The notes under the pieces: generated by a model | What the model saw: the letters and a program-made list of their open reading frames with translations, nothing else | Database searches by the model: none | What the model was told of the DNA's origin: nothing | Assembly (NCBI RefSeq): GCF_019396345.1 | Contig: NZ_JAHKRM010000045.1 | Location: 1-64,000, forward strand | DNA from: Nonomuraea guangzhouensis | Lineage (GTDB): Bacteria > Actinomycetota > Actinomycetes > Streptosporangiales > Streptosporangiaceae | DNA: 64,000 nt | Direction of reading: 5' to 3' | Made by a program: the position numbers and the translations under genes | Shown here: piece by piece, positions 1-7,413 of the stretch | Layout of the letters: the number at the start of each line of letters is the position of its first letter | How positions within the stretch are numbered: position 1 is the stretch's first letter

Positions 1-41
1 GACGCGTGCTGCGCCGGTGGGCTGCCGGCGCAGCACGCGTC
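1..41. terminator. perfect 17-bp inverted repeat, probable terminator
   Basis: Bases 1-17 and 25-41 are exact reverse complements around a 7-base loop. No T-run follows on either side, so this is a GC-rich hairpin of the kind that ends transcripts in actinomycetes. It probably ends a gene lying left of the window. Confidence 0.6.
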
Positions 42-248
42 AACGACGGACGGCCGATCGGCGGGGACGCCAGGCAGTGCGGACAGGAATTTATATGGCC
101 TGCGATGCGCCATTTATATATCCGGCCAGAATTTCTCTTCGAGCACTGCGGAACAGAGGCCGAACATAACGGTTACGCAACCCGCGCATGTCCAGCCTGT
201 CCCCATGCTGACCTGCTTGTTCTCTTCTTTTCAGCTGATCCGAAAAAC
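42..248. other. AT-richer intergenic stretch, no gene supported
   Basis: This stretch is clearly less GC-rich than the genes around it. It holds two TTTATAT direct repeats (90-96 and 113-119) with an ATGGC/GCCAT inverted pair (95-99 and 109-113) between and overlapping them. An open frame runs through it from 6 to 353, but it starts inside the hairpin, lacks a ribosome binding site and lacks actinomycete codon bias, so it is not called a gene. Confidence 0.4.
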
Positions 249-280
249 TTGCACAAAGCGCGTCCGATCTACGATAGTAA
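249..280 (+). promoter_or_regulatory. possible promoter of the MFS leader
   Basis: TTGCAC (249-254) follows a run of five A and is followed after 15 bases by TACGAT (270-275), a good match to the actinomycete -10 form TAnnnT. The spacing is short. An A-run just upstream of the -35 is a trait of WhiB7/WblC-type antibiotic-response promoters, so this assignment is tentative but fits the attenuator-like leader downstream. Confidence 0.3.
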
Positions 281-307
281 TGACCCGTCAGAAGCAATCG
301 GCAAACG

Positions 308-418
308 ATGGATCGGGGTGATCTGGATGAAGCGCGACTCTGGCTGGACGTAAATCTAGATAAGCGTGTGGTCCGGCCCCCAGAACCGGACCACACCTTT
401 CTCGTTTTCGTATCGTGA
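308..418 (+). CDS. possible leader peptide upstream of the MFS exporter
   Basis: A 36-codon frame starts at ATG 308 and stops at TGA 416-418, just upstream of the exporter start at 435. It reads straight through the terminator hairpin at 366-396, so ribosomes on it would disturb folding of the hairpin. That is the layout expected of ribosome-mediated attenuation. No clear ribosome binding site was seen. It may be a chance frame, and nothing in the peptide sequence itself is recognisable. Confidence 0.25.
   Translation: MDRGDLDEARLWLDVNLDKRVVRPPEPDHTFLVFVS
366..396 (+). terminator. intrinsic terminator or attenuator before the MFS gene
   Basis: GTGTGGTCCGG (366-376) pairs perfectly with CCGGACCACAC (386-396) around a 9-base loop, followed by a T-rich stretch (CTTTCTCGTTTTCG). 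It lies 38 bases before the exporter start codon and upstream of its ribosome binding site. It either ends an upstream transcript or acts as a conditional attenuator. Confidence 0.7.
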
Positions 419-434
419 GGGGAAGTAAGCGCTC

Positions 435-1694
435 GTGGATGACCGGCCCGCCACGTTCCGCGAAGTCTTCGGTGTCCTGGAGTACCGCTACCTGTTCACC
501 GCGGCGGCGCTGTCCTGGATCGGCGACTACTTCGCCAAGGTGGCCGTCGCCGTGCTGATCTTCAGCGACACCGGCTCCGTGCTGCTGTCGGCCGCCGGCT
601 TCGCCGTCAGCTACCTGCCCTGGGTGGCGGGCGGGCCCGTACTGGCCGCGCTCGCCGAGCGCTACCCCTATCGGCGCGTCATGATCCTCTGTGATGTGGC
701 CCGGTTCGCCCTGGTCGCGCTCATGGCCCTGCCCGGACTGCCGTTGCCGGCGCTGCTCCTGCTGTTGCTCGCCTCCTCGCTGCTCACGCCGCCGTTCCAG
801 GCGGCCCGCTCGGCCATGGTGGCGCAGATCCTCACCGGAGACCGCTACGTGGTGGGGCTTTCCGTGCAGAACATGGTGGGCCAGGCCGCTCAGGTGACGG
901 GGTACGCGCTCGGCGGAGTGACCGCCGCCATCGATGGGCATGTCGCCCTGCTGATCAACGCGGCGACCTTCGGGGCTTCGGCGCTACTGCTCTGGCGCGG
1001 CGTGCGGCCCCGTCCCGTGGAGACGGCCACTGCCCCTCGCCGGTCGCTGCTGAAGGAGACCGGTGACGGCATCAGGCTGGTGTTCGGGCATCGGGTCATG
1101 CGGCCGATCGCCCTGGTGGTGTTCAGCATGGTGGCGATCCAGATCGTGCCGGAAGGGCTGGCCGCCGCGTGGTCGGCCGAGCTCGGTGGCGGCTCGCGCA
1201 CCGCGGGCCTGCTGATGGCGGCGTTGCCGATCGGCAACGTCATCGGCGCCCTGATCACGCGAGTGCTGACGCCGGCGCGACGGCTGAAGCTGGTCAAGCC
1301 GGTGCTGCTGACGAGCCCGCTCTTCCTGGTGCCCGCTCTGGCGCATCCCCCGTTCGTCGTCGTGTTCTTCCTCGGGGTCTGCACGGGTGTCACCGCCACG
1401 GTGATCGTGCCGCTCAACGGGCTGTTCGTGAGCGTCCTTCCGGGCGACTTCCGCGCCCGCGCGTTCGGGATCATGCAGGGCGGCATCCAGATCTCGTTCG
1501 CCGTCGCCGTGCTGGCGGCGGGCGCGCTGGCCGAAAGCTTCCCGGTGCCGGTCGTGGTGGGGGCGTGGGGCGGCTGTGGCCTGGTCCTGATGGCTGTCGC
1601 CGTACGAACCTGGCCACGAGCCGCCGTCATCGACGCCGAGGTGGCCCGCGCCGCGGACCTCAACCGCCAGACCTCTCCCGTCGCGGTCGCGTAG
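435..1694 (+). CDS. MFS family efflux transporter
   Basis: This 419-residue integral membrane protein resembles the EntS/MFS_3-type exporters. About twelve hydrophobic segments run from residue 18 to about 395, with a basic cytoplasmic loop near residues 60-80 (a YPYRRVM segment) and a central loop at 190-215. It most likely exports a small molecule or antibiotic using the proton gradient; the substrate cannot be read from the sequence. The GTG start is supported by a GAGGGGAAG ribosome binding site about 8 bases upstream. It is monocistronic and converges with the GntR gene on the other strand, 7 bases away. A terminator and short leader frame upstream suggest attenuation. Confidence 0.85.
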   Translation: MDDRPATFREVFGVLEYRYLFTAAALSWIGDYFAKVAVAVLIFSDTGSVLLSAAGFAVSYLPWVAGGPVLAALAERYPYRRVMILCDVARFALVALMALPGLPLPALLLLLLASSLLTPPFQAARSAMVAQILTGDRYVVGLSVQNMVGQAAQVTGYALGGVTAAIDGHVALLINAATFGASALLLWRGVRPRPVETATAPRRSLLKETGDGIRLVFGHRVMRPIALVVFSMVAIQIVPEGLAAAWSAELGGGSRTAGLLMAALPIGNVIGALITRVLTPARRLKLVKPVLLTSPLFLVPALAHPPFVVVFFLGVCTGVTATVIVPLNGLFVSVLPGDFRARAFGIMQGGIQISFAVAVLAAGALAESFPVPVVVGAWGGCGLVLMAVAVRTWPRAAVIDAEVARAADLNRQTSPVAVA

Positions 1695-1701
1695 GCGTGA
1701 G

Positions 1702-2430
1702 CTATTGGCGCGTGCGCGAGGAGACGTCGGCCAGGACGACGCCGCTCGCCGCCCGGGTCGGCCGGCCGCCGGCGGCCATGAGGCCTTCCAGCACCCGCTT
1801 GCGGCTCGCCTCGATCTGATCGACCACGATCTGGCGGGCTCGCGACGCGTCACGCGCGAGGAGGGCGTCGTGGAGATCGTGGTGCTCGTGCATCATCTCC
1901 GAGGCGTGGTCGCGGTCGCCGAGACTGATGAAGAACAGGCGCTGCATTTCCTCCAGCAACACCTGCAACGTGTTGGCGAGCCGTTCATTGCCGCTGGCGC
2001 GGGCGATGCGTACGTGGAATTCCCGGTTGTCCTGAAGAAACTGCTGGTAGCTGCGGGTGTCATCGTGTGTGTAGGTTTCGTGCGCGAGTTCGTGCAGGGC
2101 TTCGAGTTCCGCCTGTGGAGCGCGCACGGCGGCCAGTTCGACCGCGGCCGGTTCCAGCAACAGCCGCATTTCGAACAGATCCTGGACACTGGCCAGTGTC
2201 ACGACCGCGACGCGGTAGCCCTGTCGTGGAAGTACCTCGACGAATCCTTGCTGTACGAGCCGGCGCAGCGCCTCACGCACCGGCGAGCGGCCGAACCCGG
2301 TGCTCTCGCTGAGGGCGGCCTCGTGCAGGTCGGCGCCGGGCGCGAGCCGGCCGGTGAGGATGAGGTCTTTGACGTGCTCGTACGCATTGTCGGTCGCGCT
2401 GCGCGCCTTAGCCGCTGTCGTGCCTGCCAC
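1702..2430 (-). CDS. GntR family regulator, FCD subfamily
   Basis: This 242-residue protein is a predicted DNA-binding repressor. A winged helix-turn-helix occupies residues 15-80 (GFGRSPVREALRRL is the GntR recognition helix region), followed by an all-helical FCD ligand domain with conserved polar residues (DNREFH near 138, HEHHDLHDAL near 183) that usually bind a metal plus a small carboxylate. It starts with GTG. No ribosome binding site is present, and a TATCAT -10-like box ends 6 bases before the start, so the mRNA may be leaderless. It lies just downstream of, and in the same direction as, the amine-catabolism genes at 2468-5877, which are its likely targets. Confidence 0.9.
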   Translation of the reverse strand: MAGTTAAKARSATDNAYEHVKDLILTGRLAPGADLHEAALSESTGFGRSPVREALRRLVQQGFVEVLPRQGYRVAVVTLASVQDLFEMRLLLEPAAVELAAVRAPQAELEALHELAHETYTHDDTRSYQQFLQDNREFHVRIARASGNERLANTLQVLLEEMQRLFFISLGDRDHASEMMHEHHDLHDALLARDASRARQIVVDQIEASRKRVLEGLMAAGGRPTRAASGVVLADVSSRTRQ

Positions 2431-2437
2431 CTGTCAA

Positions 2438-2456
2438 TGATACGTCCAGTGATACA
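2438..2456. promoter_or_regulatory. direct-repeat operator candidate at the GntR promoter
   Basis: TGATACG (2438-2444) and TGATACA (2450-2456) are direct repeats 5 bases apart. They overlap the -10-like box of the GntR gene and lie between its start codon and the stop of the upstream oxidase gene. This is a natural site for autoregulation; which protein binds it is unknown. Confidence 0.4.
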
Positions 2457-2467
2457 TCAGGCACCGA

Positions 2468-3634
2468 TCATGCCGGGGTCAGAGCGTCCGGTGGCCATGG
2501 TGCCAGCGAGCGGCTCGGTGCGAGAAAGTCGACATCACGGGCGGTTCGCCCCTCGATGACCAGGTCCGCGATGATGTCTCCGAACACGGGGGCGAACTTG
2601 AAGCCGGAGCCGGAGAATCCGCAGGCCAGGATGATCCTGGACGAGTCGGGGGCGGGTCCGAGCAGGGGGTGACCGTCCGTCGTGTAGCCCTCGAGGCCGA
2701 CCGTGGTGGTCACCGGGTCGGGATGCAGGCCGGGGAAGAACTCGGCGACGGTGTCTCGGAGGCGGCGGAGCAGCGCGGGGCCGACGGTCAGAGGTGGGTT
2801 CTCGGTGTCGTACACGATGGGGTGGCCGGCGGTGTAGATGCCGATCTTCACGGTGGCGCCGTCGACGGTGGGAAATCCGTAGGCGTTGACGTCTCCGACG
2901 CGTTCGAAGACGCCGCAGACCTCCGGCCGGTACTGGTCGATGTCCGCGGGCACGTACCAGGCCTGCACCACCCGCCGCGGCAGCACGGTCGCTCCCGCCA
3001 GGGGGACCAGGTCGCGGGCTCGTGCCCCCGGGGCGAGGACGACGTGCCCGTAGCGCCGCGTCCCCTGCTCCGTGCGCAGGACGACGCCGTCGTCGTCCGG
3101 TTCGATGGCCAGGACGCGGGTGTGGTCGTACAGGGTCGCGCCGAGTGTCCTGGCGTGTCGGGTCGCCGAGACCACGGACAGCTCCGGCCGGAGGAATCCC
3201 GCGTGCGGGTCGGTGATGCCGGCGTCGGCCGGGCCCACGCGGTGCTGCGGATATCGGGTGCTGAGTTCCGCGCTGTCCAGCCATTCGTGGTCGAGTCCGG
3301 CCGACAGCGCCGACTTGTGCGCGGCCAGGAGTGCGGGGGTGTCCGACGGGCCGAGGATGACGCCGCCGACGCTGTGCAGGAGTTGGTGGCCTGTCGCCCG
3401 CTCCAGAGCTCGCCAGAGGCCTAGTGCTTCCAGCGCGAGCGGGGTCGTGCGCGGTTCGCGCTGGCTCTGCACCGAGAACCGCCGCGTCTGCCCTGAGGAG
3501 GCCCCGCGGTCGTGCCCGATGCCGAACCGTTCGTAGCCGGTGACCGAGTGTCCGCGCTCGGCCAGCCGCCAGGCGGCCATCGCCCCGATGGCGCCCAGGC
3601 CGACGACCGCCACGTCGGCGTCGTGGCCGTTCAC
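2468..3634 (-). CDS. FAD-dependent amine oxidase, sarcosine / N-methyltryptophan oxidase-like
   Basis: This 388-residue flavoprotein is predicted to oxidise a secondary or primary amine to an imine with oxygen as acceptor. The Rossmann FAD motif VVGLGAIGAMAAWRLAERG is at residues 10-28, and the family motif GFSGSGFKFAP lies near residue 345. The Cys that covalently binds FAD in monomeric sarcosine oxidase and SolA sits in a CxYTxT-like segment; here that segment reads EGYTTDGHP, so FAD is probably not covalently bound. Its GTG start overlaps the stop of the upstream aminotransferase by 4 bases (GTGA), which indicates translational coupling. The substrate is not known. Confidence 0.85.
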   Translation of the reverse strand: MNGHDADVAVVGLGAIGAMAAWRLAERGHSVTGYERFGIGHDRGASSGQTRRFSVQSQREPRTTPLALEALGLWRALERATGHQLLHSVGGVILGPSDTPALLAAHKSALSAGLDHEWLDSAELSTRYPQHRVGPADAGITDPHAGFLRPELSVVSATRHARTLGATLYDHTRVLAIEPDDDGVVLRTEQGTRRYGHVVLAPGARARDLVPLAGATVLPRRVVQAWYVPADIDQYRPEVCGVFERVGDVNAYGFPTVDGATVKIGIYTAGHPIVYDTENPPLTVGPALLRRLRDTVAEFFPGLHPDPVTTTVGLEGYTTDGHPLLGPAPDSSRIILACGFSGSGFKFAPVFGDIIADLVIEGRTARDVDFLAPSRSLAPWPPDALTPA

Positions 3635-4887
3635 GCGCTCACCGTCGCGGGAGCTTGGAGTTGGCCCGCGAGCACGCCGGCCGCGTACTCGATCTCCTCG
3701 GCGGTGATCACGAACGGCGGGCAGATGTGCAGGGTGTTGCCGGCGAGCAGGCGGGTCAGCACCCCGTTCTCCCGAGCGCCGAGCACGACCTTGCCGGCGT
3801 CCACCTCGGGCTTCAGCTGGACCCCGGCCATCAGCCCGGCCGTACGCACCTCTTGGACGCTGGGCGAGTCCACGAGCGGCGCCAGGGCTTGGGCCAGCAC
3901 GGGTTCCAGCTTGGCGGCCCTGGCCACGAGATCCTCCTCGTCAAGGATGTTCAGGTTTTCGAGGGCGACGGCGCAGGCGGTGGCGTGGCCGGAGTAGGTG
4001 AGTCCGTGCCGGAAGATCGGGGCCTCGGCGCCGGTGAAGAACGGTTCGGCCACGTGCGGCGCGATGCCGACGGCGCCGAGCGGGAGGTAGCCGGAGGTGA
4101 TTCCCTTGGCCATGACGATCATGTCGGGCTCGATGTCCCAGCGCTGACACGCGAACCACTCGCCGGTACGGCCGAAACCGGTGATCACTTCGTCGGCGAT
4201 GAAGAGGATGTCGTTCTGGCGGGCCAGTTCGCGCAGTCCGGCCAGATAGCCGTCCGGCGGCGCGTACACCCCGCCGGTGCCGATGACCGGTTCGGCGACG
4301 ATCGCGGCGATGGCGTCGGCGCCGATCCGCTCGATGACGGCGGCCGTCTCCGCCAGATCGCTCCGTGGCACGCGGGCCGTCTCCGGGACGAGCGACTCGG
4401 TGCCATAGCCGTCGCGGTTGAAGTCCAGTCCGGCGATCGAGGTCCCGAATCCGTGCAGTCCGTGATAGGCCCCGTCACGGCTGAGGATCACCTTCTTGCC
4501 CGGCCTCCCGGCCACCTGCCAGTATCGCCGGGCCAGTTTGCAGGCGGTGTCGATGGAGTCCGAGCCCCCGGAGGTGAGAAAGATCCTGGGATCCTCGATG
4601 GGCAGCAGGCCCGCCAGCCGTTCTGCCAGGTCCAGGGCTGGGCGGTTGGCGTGCGCGCCGAACAGGTGGTAGGTCTCCAGGGTACGGATCTGCGCCGCGG
4701 CCACGTCGGCGATCCGGGTGCGCCCGTGTCCGATGTTGGCGTGCCAGAGCCCGGCCGGCAGGTCGAGCAGCCGCTGTCCGTCCTCGGTGGTCACCCAGGC
4801 GCCGTCGCCGGAGGCGATCACCAGACGGTCGCGGCCGGCGGTGGGCATGTGTGTCTGCGGATGCCACAACGGGCTGTGCGTACTCAT
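3631..4887 (-). CDS. class III (omega-amino acid:pyruvate-type) aminotransferase
   Basis: This PLP-dependent enzyme of 418 residues transfers the amino group of an omega-amino acid or amine to pyruvate or a similar keto acid. Recognisable are the substrate entry segment GLWHANIGHG, the GSDSIDTACKLAR phosphate-binding region, FIADEVITGFGRTG (the Asp contacts the PLP ring nitrogen) and MAKGITSGYLPLG with the Schiff-base lysine. The start at ATG 4887 is chosen over an earlier in-frame ATG (4968) because a GAGGAG ribosome binding site precedes it and homology begins there. Upstream is the 134-residue protein; downstream the oxidase overlaps by 4 bases. Confidence 0.9.
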   Translation of the reverse strand: MSTHSPLWHPQTHMPTAGRDRLVIASGDGAWVTTEDGQRLLDLPAGLWHANIGHGRTRIADVAAAQIRTLETYHLFGAHANRPALDLAERLAGLLPIEDPRIFLTSGGSDSIDTACKLARRYWQVAGRPGKKVILSRDGAYHGLHGFGTSIAGLDFNRDGYGTESLVPETARVPRSDLAETAAVIERIGADAIAAIVAEPVIGTGGVYAPPDGYLAGLRELARQNDILFIADEVITGFGRTGEWFACQRWDIEPDMIVMAKGITSGYLPLGAVGIAPHVAEPFFTGAEAPIFRHGLTYSGHATACAVALENLNILDEEDLVARAAKLEPVLAQALAPLVDSPSVQEVRTAGLMAGVQLKPEVDAGKVVLGARENGVLTRLLAGNTLHICPPFVITAEEIEYAAGVLAGQLQAPATVSA

Positions 4888-4897
4888 CCTTGGCTCC

Positions 4898-5302
4898 TCA
4901 GACGGTGGCGAACTCGTCCACGGCGGCCGCGTGGACGTGCAGCATCCGGGCGAGCAGCCCGTTGCCACGAGAGAATGTCAACGGCGAAGCGGCATCGCCG
5001 GTGCCGTTGAAGAAGGCCGCCCCCTGATCCGGTGACTTGTCGGTCTTGTCGTCGGGGTACAGCGGGTTGACGGTGTTCTCGATCTTGGGCCACAGGGCGC
5101 GGGCGGCCTCGGTGGATGCGAAGTCGAGCAGCAGCACCAACGTGCCCGGCAGCAGCTCGCCGGCACACTCCTTGAGCACCGACCCGCCCAGATAACCGGG
5201 GTGGCCGTCCAGGGAGCGCAGGAACTCGCCGAGGTAATCCTGTGCCTGCTCGGTCTTTCCCGGCTCCGAAACGAAGATGAAGACGTCGCGTCGCTTGGTC
5301 AT
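4898..5302 (-). CDS. small protein with ABM-like (dimeric alpha/beta barrel) features
   Basis: This 134-residue soluble protein starts MTKRRDVFIFVSEPGK. The pattern of alternating hydrophobic strands (residues 6-12 and 53-60), a helix after EQAQDYLGEFLRSL, and a GYLGG turn resembles antibiotic-biosynthesis-monooxygenase/ferredoxin-like barrels. No catalytic residue can be named. It overlaps the upstream GNAT gene by 4 bases and lies 10 bases before the aminotransferase, so it is part of the amine-catabolism operon. The fold call is tentative. Confidence 0.6.
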   Translation of the reverse strand: MTKRRDVFIFVSEPGKTEQAQDYLGEFLRSLDGHPGYLGGSVLKECAGELLPGTLVLLLDFASTEAARALWPKIENTVNPLYPDDKTDKSPDQGAAFFNGTGDAASPLTFSRGNGLLARMLHVHAAAVDEFATV

Positions 5303-5877
5303 GATCGCGTGTTCCTCTCAGTACGCGTGGGTGCGATGTCGTAGGTGGTCAGGGGAATCTCCATGAACAGTGCTCGGGACACGCCGGCCGTGTCGTCCTC
5401 GACCACCACCGCGCCCATGGACAGCCAGAACGGCAGCGCGCCGGGCGAGTGCGGGAAGGTGTGCAGCGCGATGGTCCGGTAACGCCCTTCGCACCGCGCC
5501 CGGTCGAGCACCTGATGGATCAGCACGCGTGCGACCCCGCGGCGGCGGTGCTCCCGAGGAACGTAGACGCGGACGAGCTGGCCGGTCCGGCCGTCTCGGT
5601 ACCTTTCGACGAGGTGCGGCGGGCTGAGACCTTCCTTGAGCGCGCCCCCGCGGATGCCGGCGGTCCCGAGCAGGACACCGGTCTCCGTATCCCGCGCGAC
5701 CAGCATGAACGGGCCATCCGGTGCGAGATACCACGCCGTCAGGTCATCGATGTCGGCATGGACAACGGGGTCGTAGGGATCGCCGAAGTCCTCGGCGACG
5801 ATGCGCAGCATGAGGGTGCGCGCGCCGGGGATGTCCTCTGCGGTCAGCTCCCGGACGTGGAATCCGGCATCGGCCAT
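5299..5877 (-). CDS. GNAT family N-acetyltransferase
   Basis: This 192-residue protein is predicted to acetylate an amine with acetyl-CoA. The acetyl-CoA pyrophosphate loop is visible as VRVYVPREHRRRGVARVLI (the R/Q-x-x-G-x-A/G core is RRRGVA) near residue 110, followed by the FWLSMGAVVVEDD strand typical of the GNAT C-terminus. A GGAG ribosome binding site precedes ATG 5877. It is the first gene of a tightly overlapping minus-strand set (GNAT, ABM-like, aminotransferase, oxidase), which suggests that it modifies or detoxifies the same amine substrate. Confidence 0.85.
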   Translation of the reverse strand: MADAGFHVRELTAEDIPGARTLMLRIVAEDFGDPYDPVVHADIDDLTAWYLAPDGPFMLVARDTETGVLLGTAGIRGGALKEGLSPPHLVERYRDGRTGQLVRVYVPREHRRRGVARVLIHQVLDRARCEGRYRTIALHTFPHSPGALPFWLSMGAVVVEDDTAGVSRALFMEIPLTTYDIAPTRTERNTRS

Positions 5878-5922
5878 GGCGGAGCTCCAGTTCTGGCGGT
5901 GGGAGAGTGGGCCGGCGAAGCG

Positions 5923-7044
5923 CTACAGACTCGCGGCCTGCTTCGCCCGGTAGGCCGCGCGCGCCTCGGCGCTGGCGTGGTGGCCGGAGAGCTCGTGCAG
6001 ACCCTCCGGTCTCTTGCCGTCGATGACCGGGTGCAGGTGCACCACGACCGATTCCAGGTGTGGATGGGCGTGCAGCAGCGCGTGCTCGACCTGGTCGGCG
6101 ACGCGGTGTCCGTCCACGACGGTGAGGGTGACCGCGACGGCGATGTCGGCGTCGGCCTCCATGCGGTGCCCGCTCCAGCGGGCCCTGATCCGGTCCACCG
6201 CCAGGACGCCCTCGACCGAGGCGGCGGTCGAGGTCATCGCCTCGATGACACCGGGTTCGATGCCGTCCATCAGCCGGCGGAACACCGTCCGCATGGAGCT
6301 GATCAGAATTCCCATGATCACCACCCCGATGATCAGTCCGACGATCGCGTCCGCCCGCTCAAGGCCGAGCCACACGCCGACCACACCGACCACCACGGCG
6401 ATCGAGGTGAGCCCGTCCGCCCGGGCATGCTGCCCCTCGGCGATCAAGGCCGCGGACCCGATCTTGCGACCGGTACGGATGCGATAGACGGCCACGATCT
6501 CGTTGCCGGCCGCCCCCACGATTCCGGCGGCGAACACCCAGCCCAGGTTGGTCAGGGGATGCGGGTTGATCAGCGCGTCGATCGACTCCCAGATGATCAA
6601 CGCCACCGAGGCCGCGATCACCAGGGAGATCAGCACCCCGGCCAGGTCCTCGGCGCGCCGGTAGCCGTAGCTGTAGCGGTCGGTCGCGACGCGGCGCCCG
6701 ATCCGGAAGGCGATGACCAGCGGAATCGTGGTGACCGCATGCCCAAGATTGTGCAGCGTGTCGGCCAGCAGGGCGATCGAGCCGGAGATCGCCACGATGG
6801 CCATCTGCAGGATCGCGGTGGCCATCATCCCGGCCAGGCCGATCCATGCGGTGCGAATGCCCTCACCGCTCGTCTCTTCGGCCGACTGGATGGCTTCGTT
6901 GGCGTCGTGAGAATGAGGCACCACGAAGTGCTTCAGCTTGGCCAGCAGGCCGCCGCCGCGGTGCCCGTCGTCATGATCGTGTCCGTGCCCATGGCCATGT
7001 CCGTGTCCATGGCCATGCCCGTGATGCCGCTGTTCGTCGCTCAT
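5923..7044 (-). CDS. cation diffusion facilitator (CzcD/ZitB-type metal exporter)
   Basis: This 373-residue inner-membrane metal/proton antiporter, probably for zinc or cobalt, opens with a histidine-rich tract of alternating His and Gly (residues 5-29), a typical metal-sensing or metal-binding tail. Six membrane segments span about residues 63-280, including the metal-site helix SIALLADTLHNLGH and the later HARADGLTS helix with paired H/D ligands. A cytoplasmic CDF C-terminal domain with HxHP-like motifs (HAHPHLESVVVHLHP) follows. The start at ATG 7044 is preferred over an upstream in-frame start because the His tract begins there and the upstream part contains a parS-like palindrome. Confidence 0.9.
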   Translation of the reverse strand: MSDEQRHHGHGHGHGHGHGHGHDHDDGHRGGGLLAKLKHFVVPHSHDANEAIQSAEETSGEGIRTAWIGLAGMMATAILQMAIVAISGSIALLADTLHNLGHAVTTIPLVIAFRIGRRVATDRYSYGYRRAEDLAGVLISLVIAASVALIIWESIDALINPHPLTNLGWVFAAGIVGAAGNEIVAVYRIRTGRKIGSAALIAEGQHARADGLTSIAVVVGVVGVWLGLERADAIVGLIIGVVIMGILISSMRTVFRRLMDGIEPGVIEAMTSTAASVEGVLAVDRIRARWSGHRMEADADIAVAVTLTVVDGHRVADQVEHALLHAHPHLESVVVHLHPVIDGKRPEGLHELSGHHASAEARAAYRAKQAASL

Positions 7045-7072
7045 CGTGATCAAGCTTTCCCATCGTCGTGAT

Positions 7073-7086
7073 ATTTCACGTGAAAC
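7073..7086. promoter_or_regulatory. parS-like palindrome
   Basis: ATTTCACGTGAAAC matches the Streptomyces ParB binding site GTTTCACGTGAAAC at 13 of 14 positions, and its core TTTCACGTGAAA (7074-7085) is a perfect palindrome. It lies 29 bases upstream of the metal exporter start, so it could instead be an operator for that gene. The parS consensus is recalled knowledge. Confidence 0.5.
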
Positions 7087-7088
7087 AT

Positions 7089-7413
7089 TACGATGCACCC
7101 TTCCTGTCGTCAACGGTCCGCTGAGGGCTGGGGGTGGCACGTAAAAACGTTGTTAACGATGGCTCGTGAATGTGTCGGAACGTGTCTACCGGCGTTGTAC
7201 ATCGAGCTTCTCCCAGCAGGGACCTGGGGATTCATTACTAGAACCAGATCACCCGCCGAGTGCGTTGTCAACAATCAATGCGAAGGGGAGGGTTGTTGAC
7301 AACGCAGGAAGGGCAGGCACATGATGTGCGGCATCGTTCAGGCTCGTACAGCCCCACCGGAGCATTGCGGCTCCGAACTCGTTACCCGCCCTAACCTTCT
7401 CCAGGCGGATGCC
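7089..7413 (+). promoter_or_regulatory. control region of the ABC importer/amine-oxidation operon
   Basis: The stretch holds two TTGT-N2-ACAA palindromes, 7265-7274 and 7293-7302, which together form a perfect 13-bp inverted repeat (7262-7274 and 7293-7305, 18 bases apart). A third weaker copy is TTGTTAACGA at 7150-7159. TTGACA (7296-7301) inside the second palindrome and CATGAT (7320-7325), 18 bases later, make a good promoter, so a bound GntR-type repressor would block it. The sequence fits FCD-type GntR operators; the GntR encoded at 12861 is the natural candidate. The remainder shows no gene. Confidence 0.6.

Noticed and set aside
6..353. 115-codon open frame at the left edge
   Set aside because: It starts inside a perfect hairpin, lacks a ribosome binding site and actinomycete codon bias, and has no recognisable domain.
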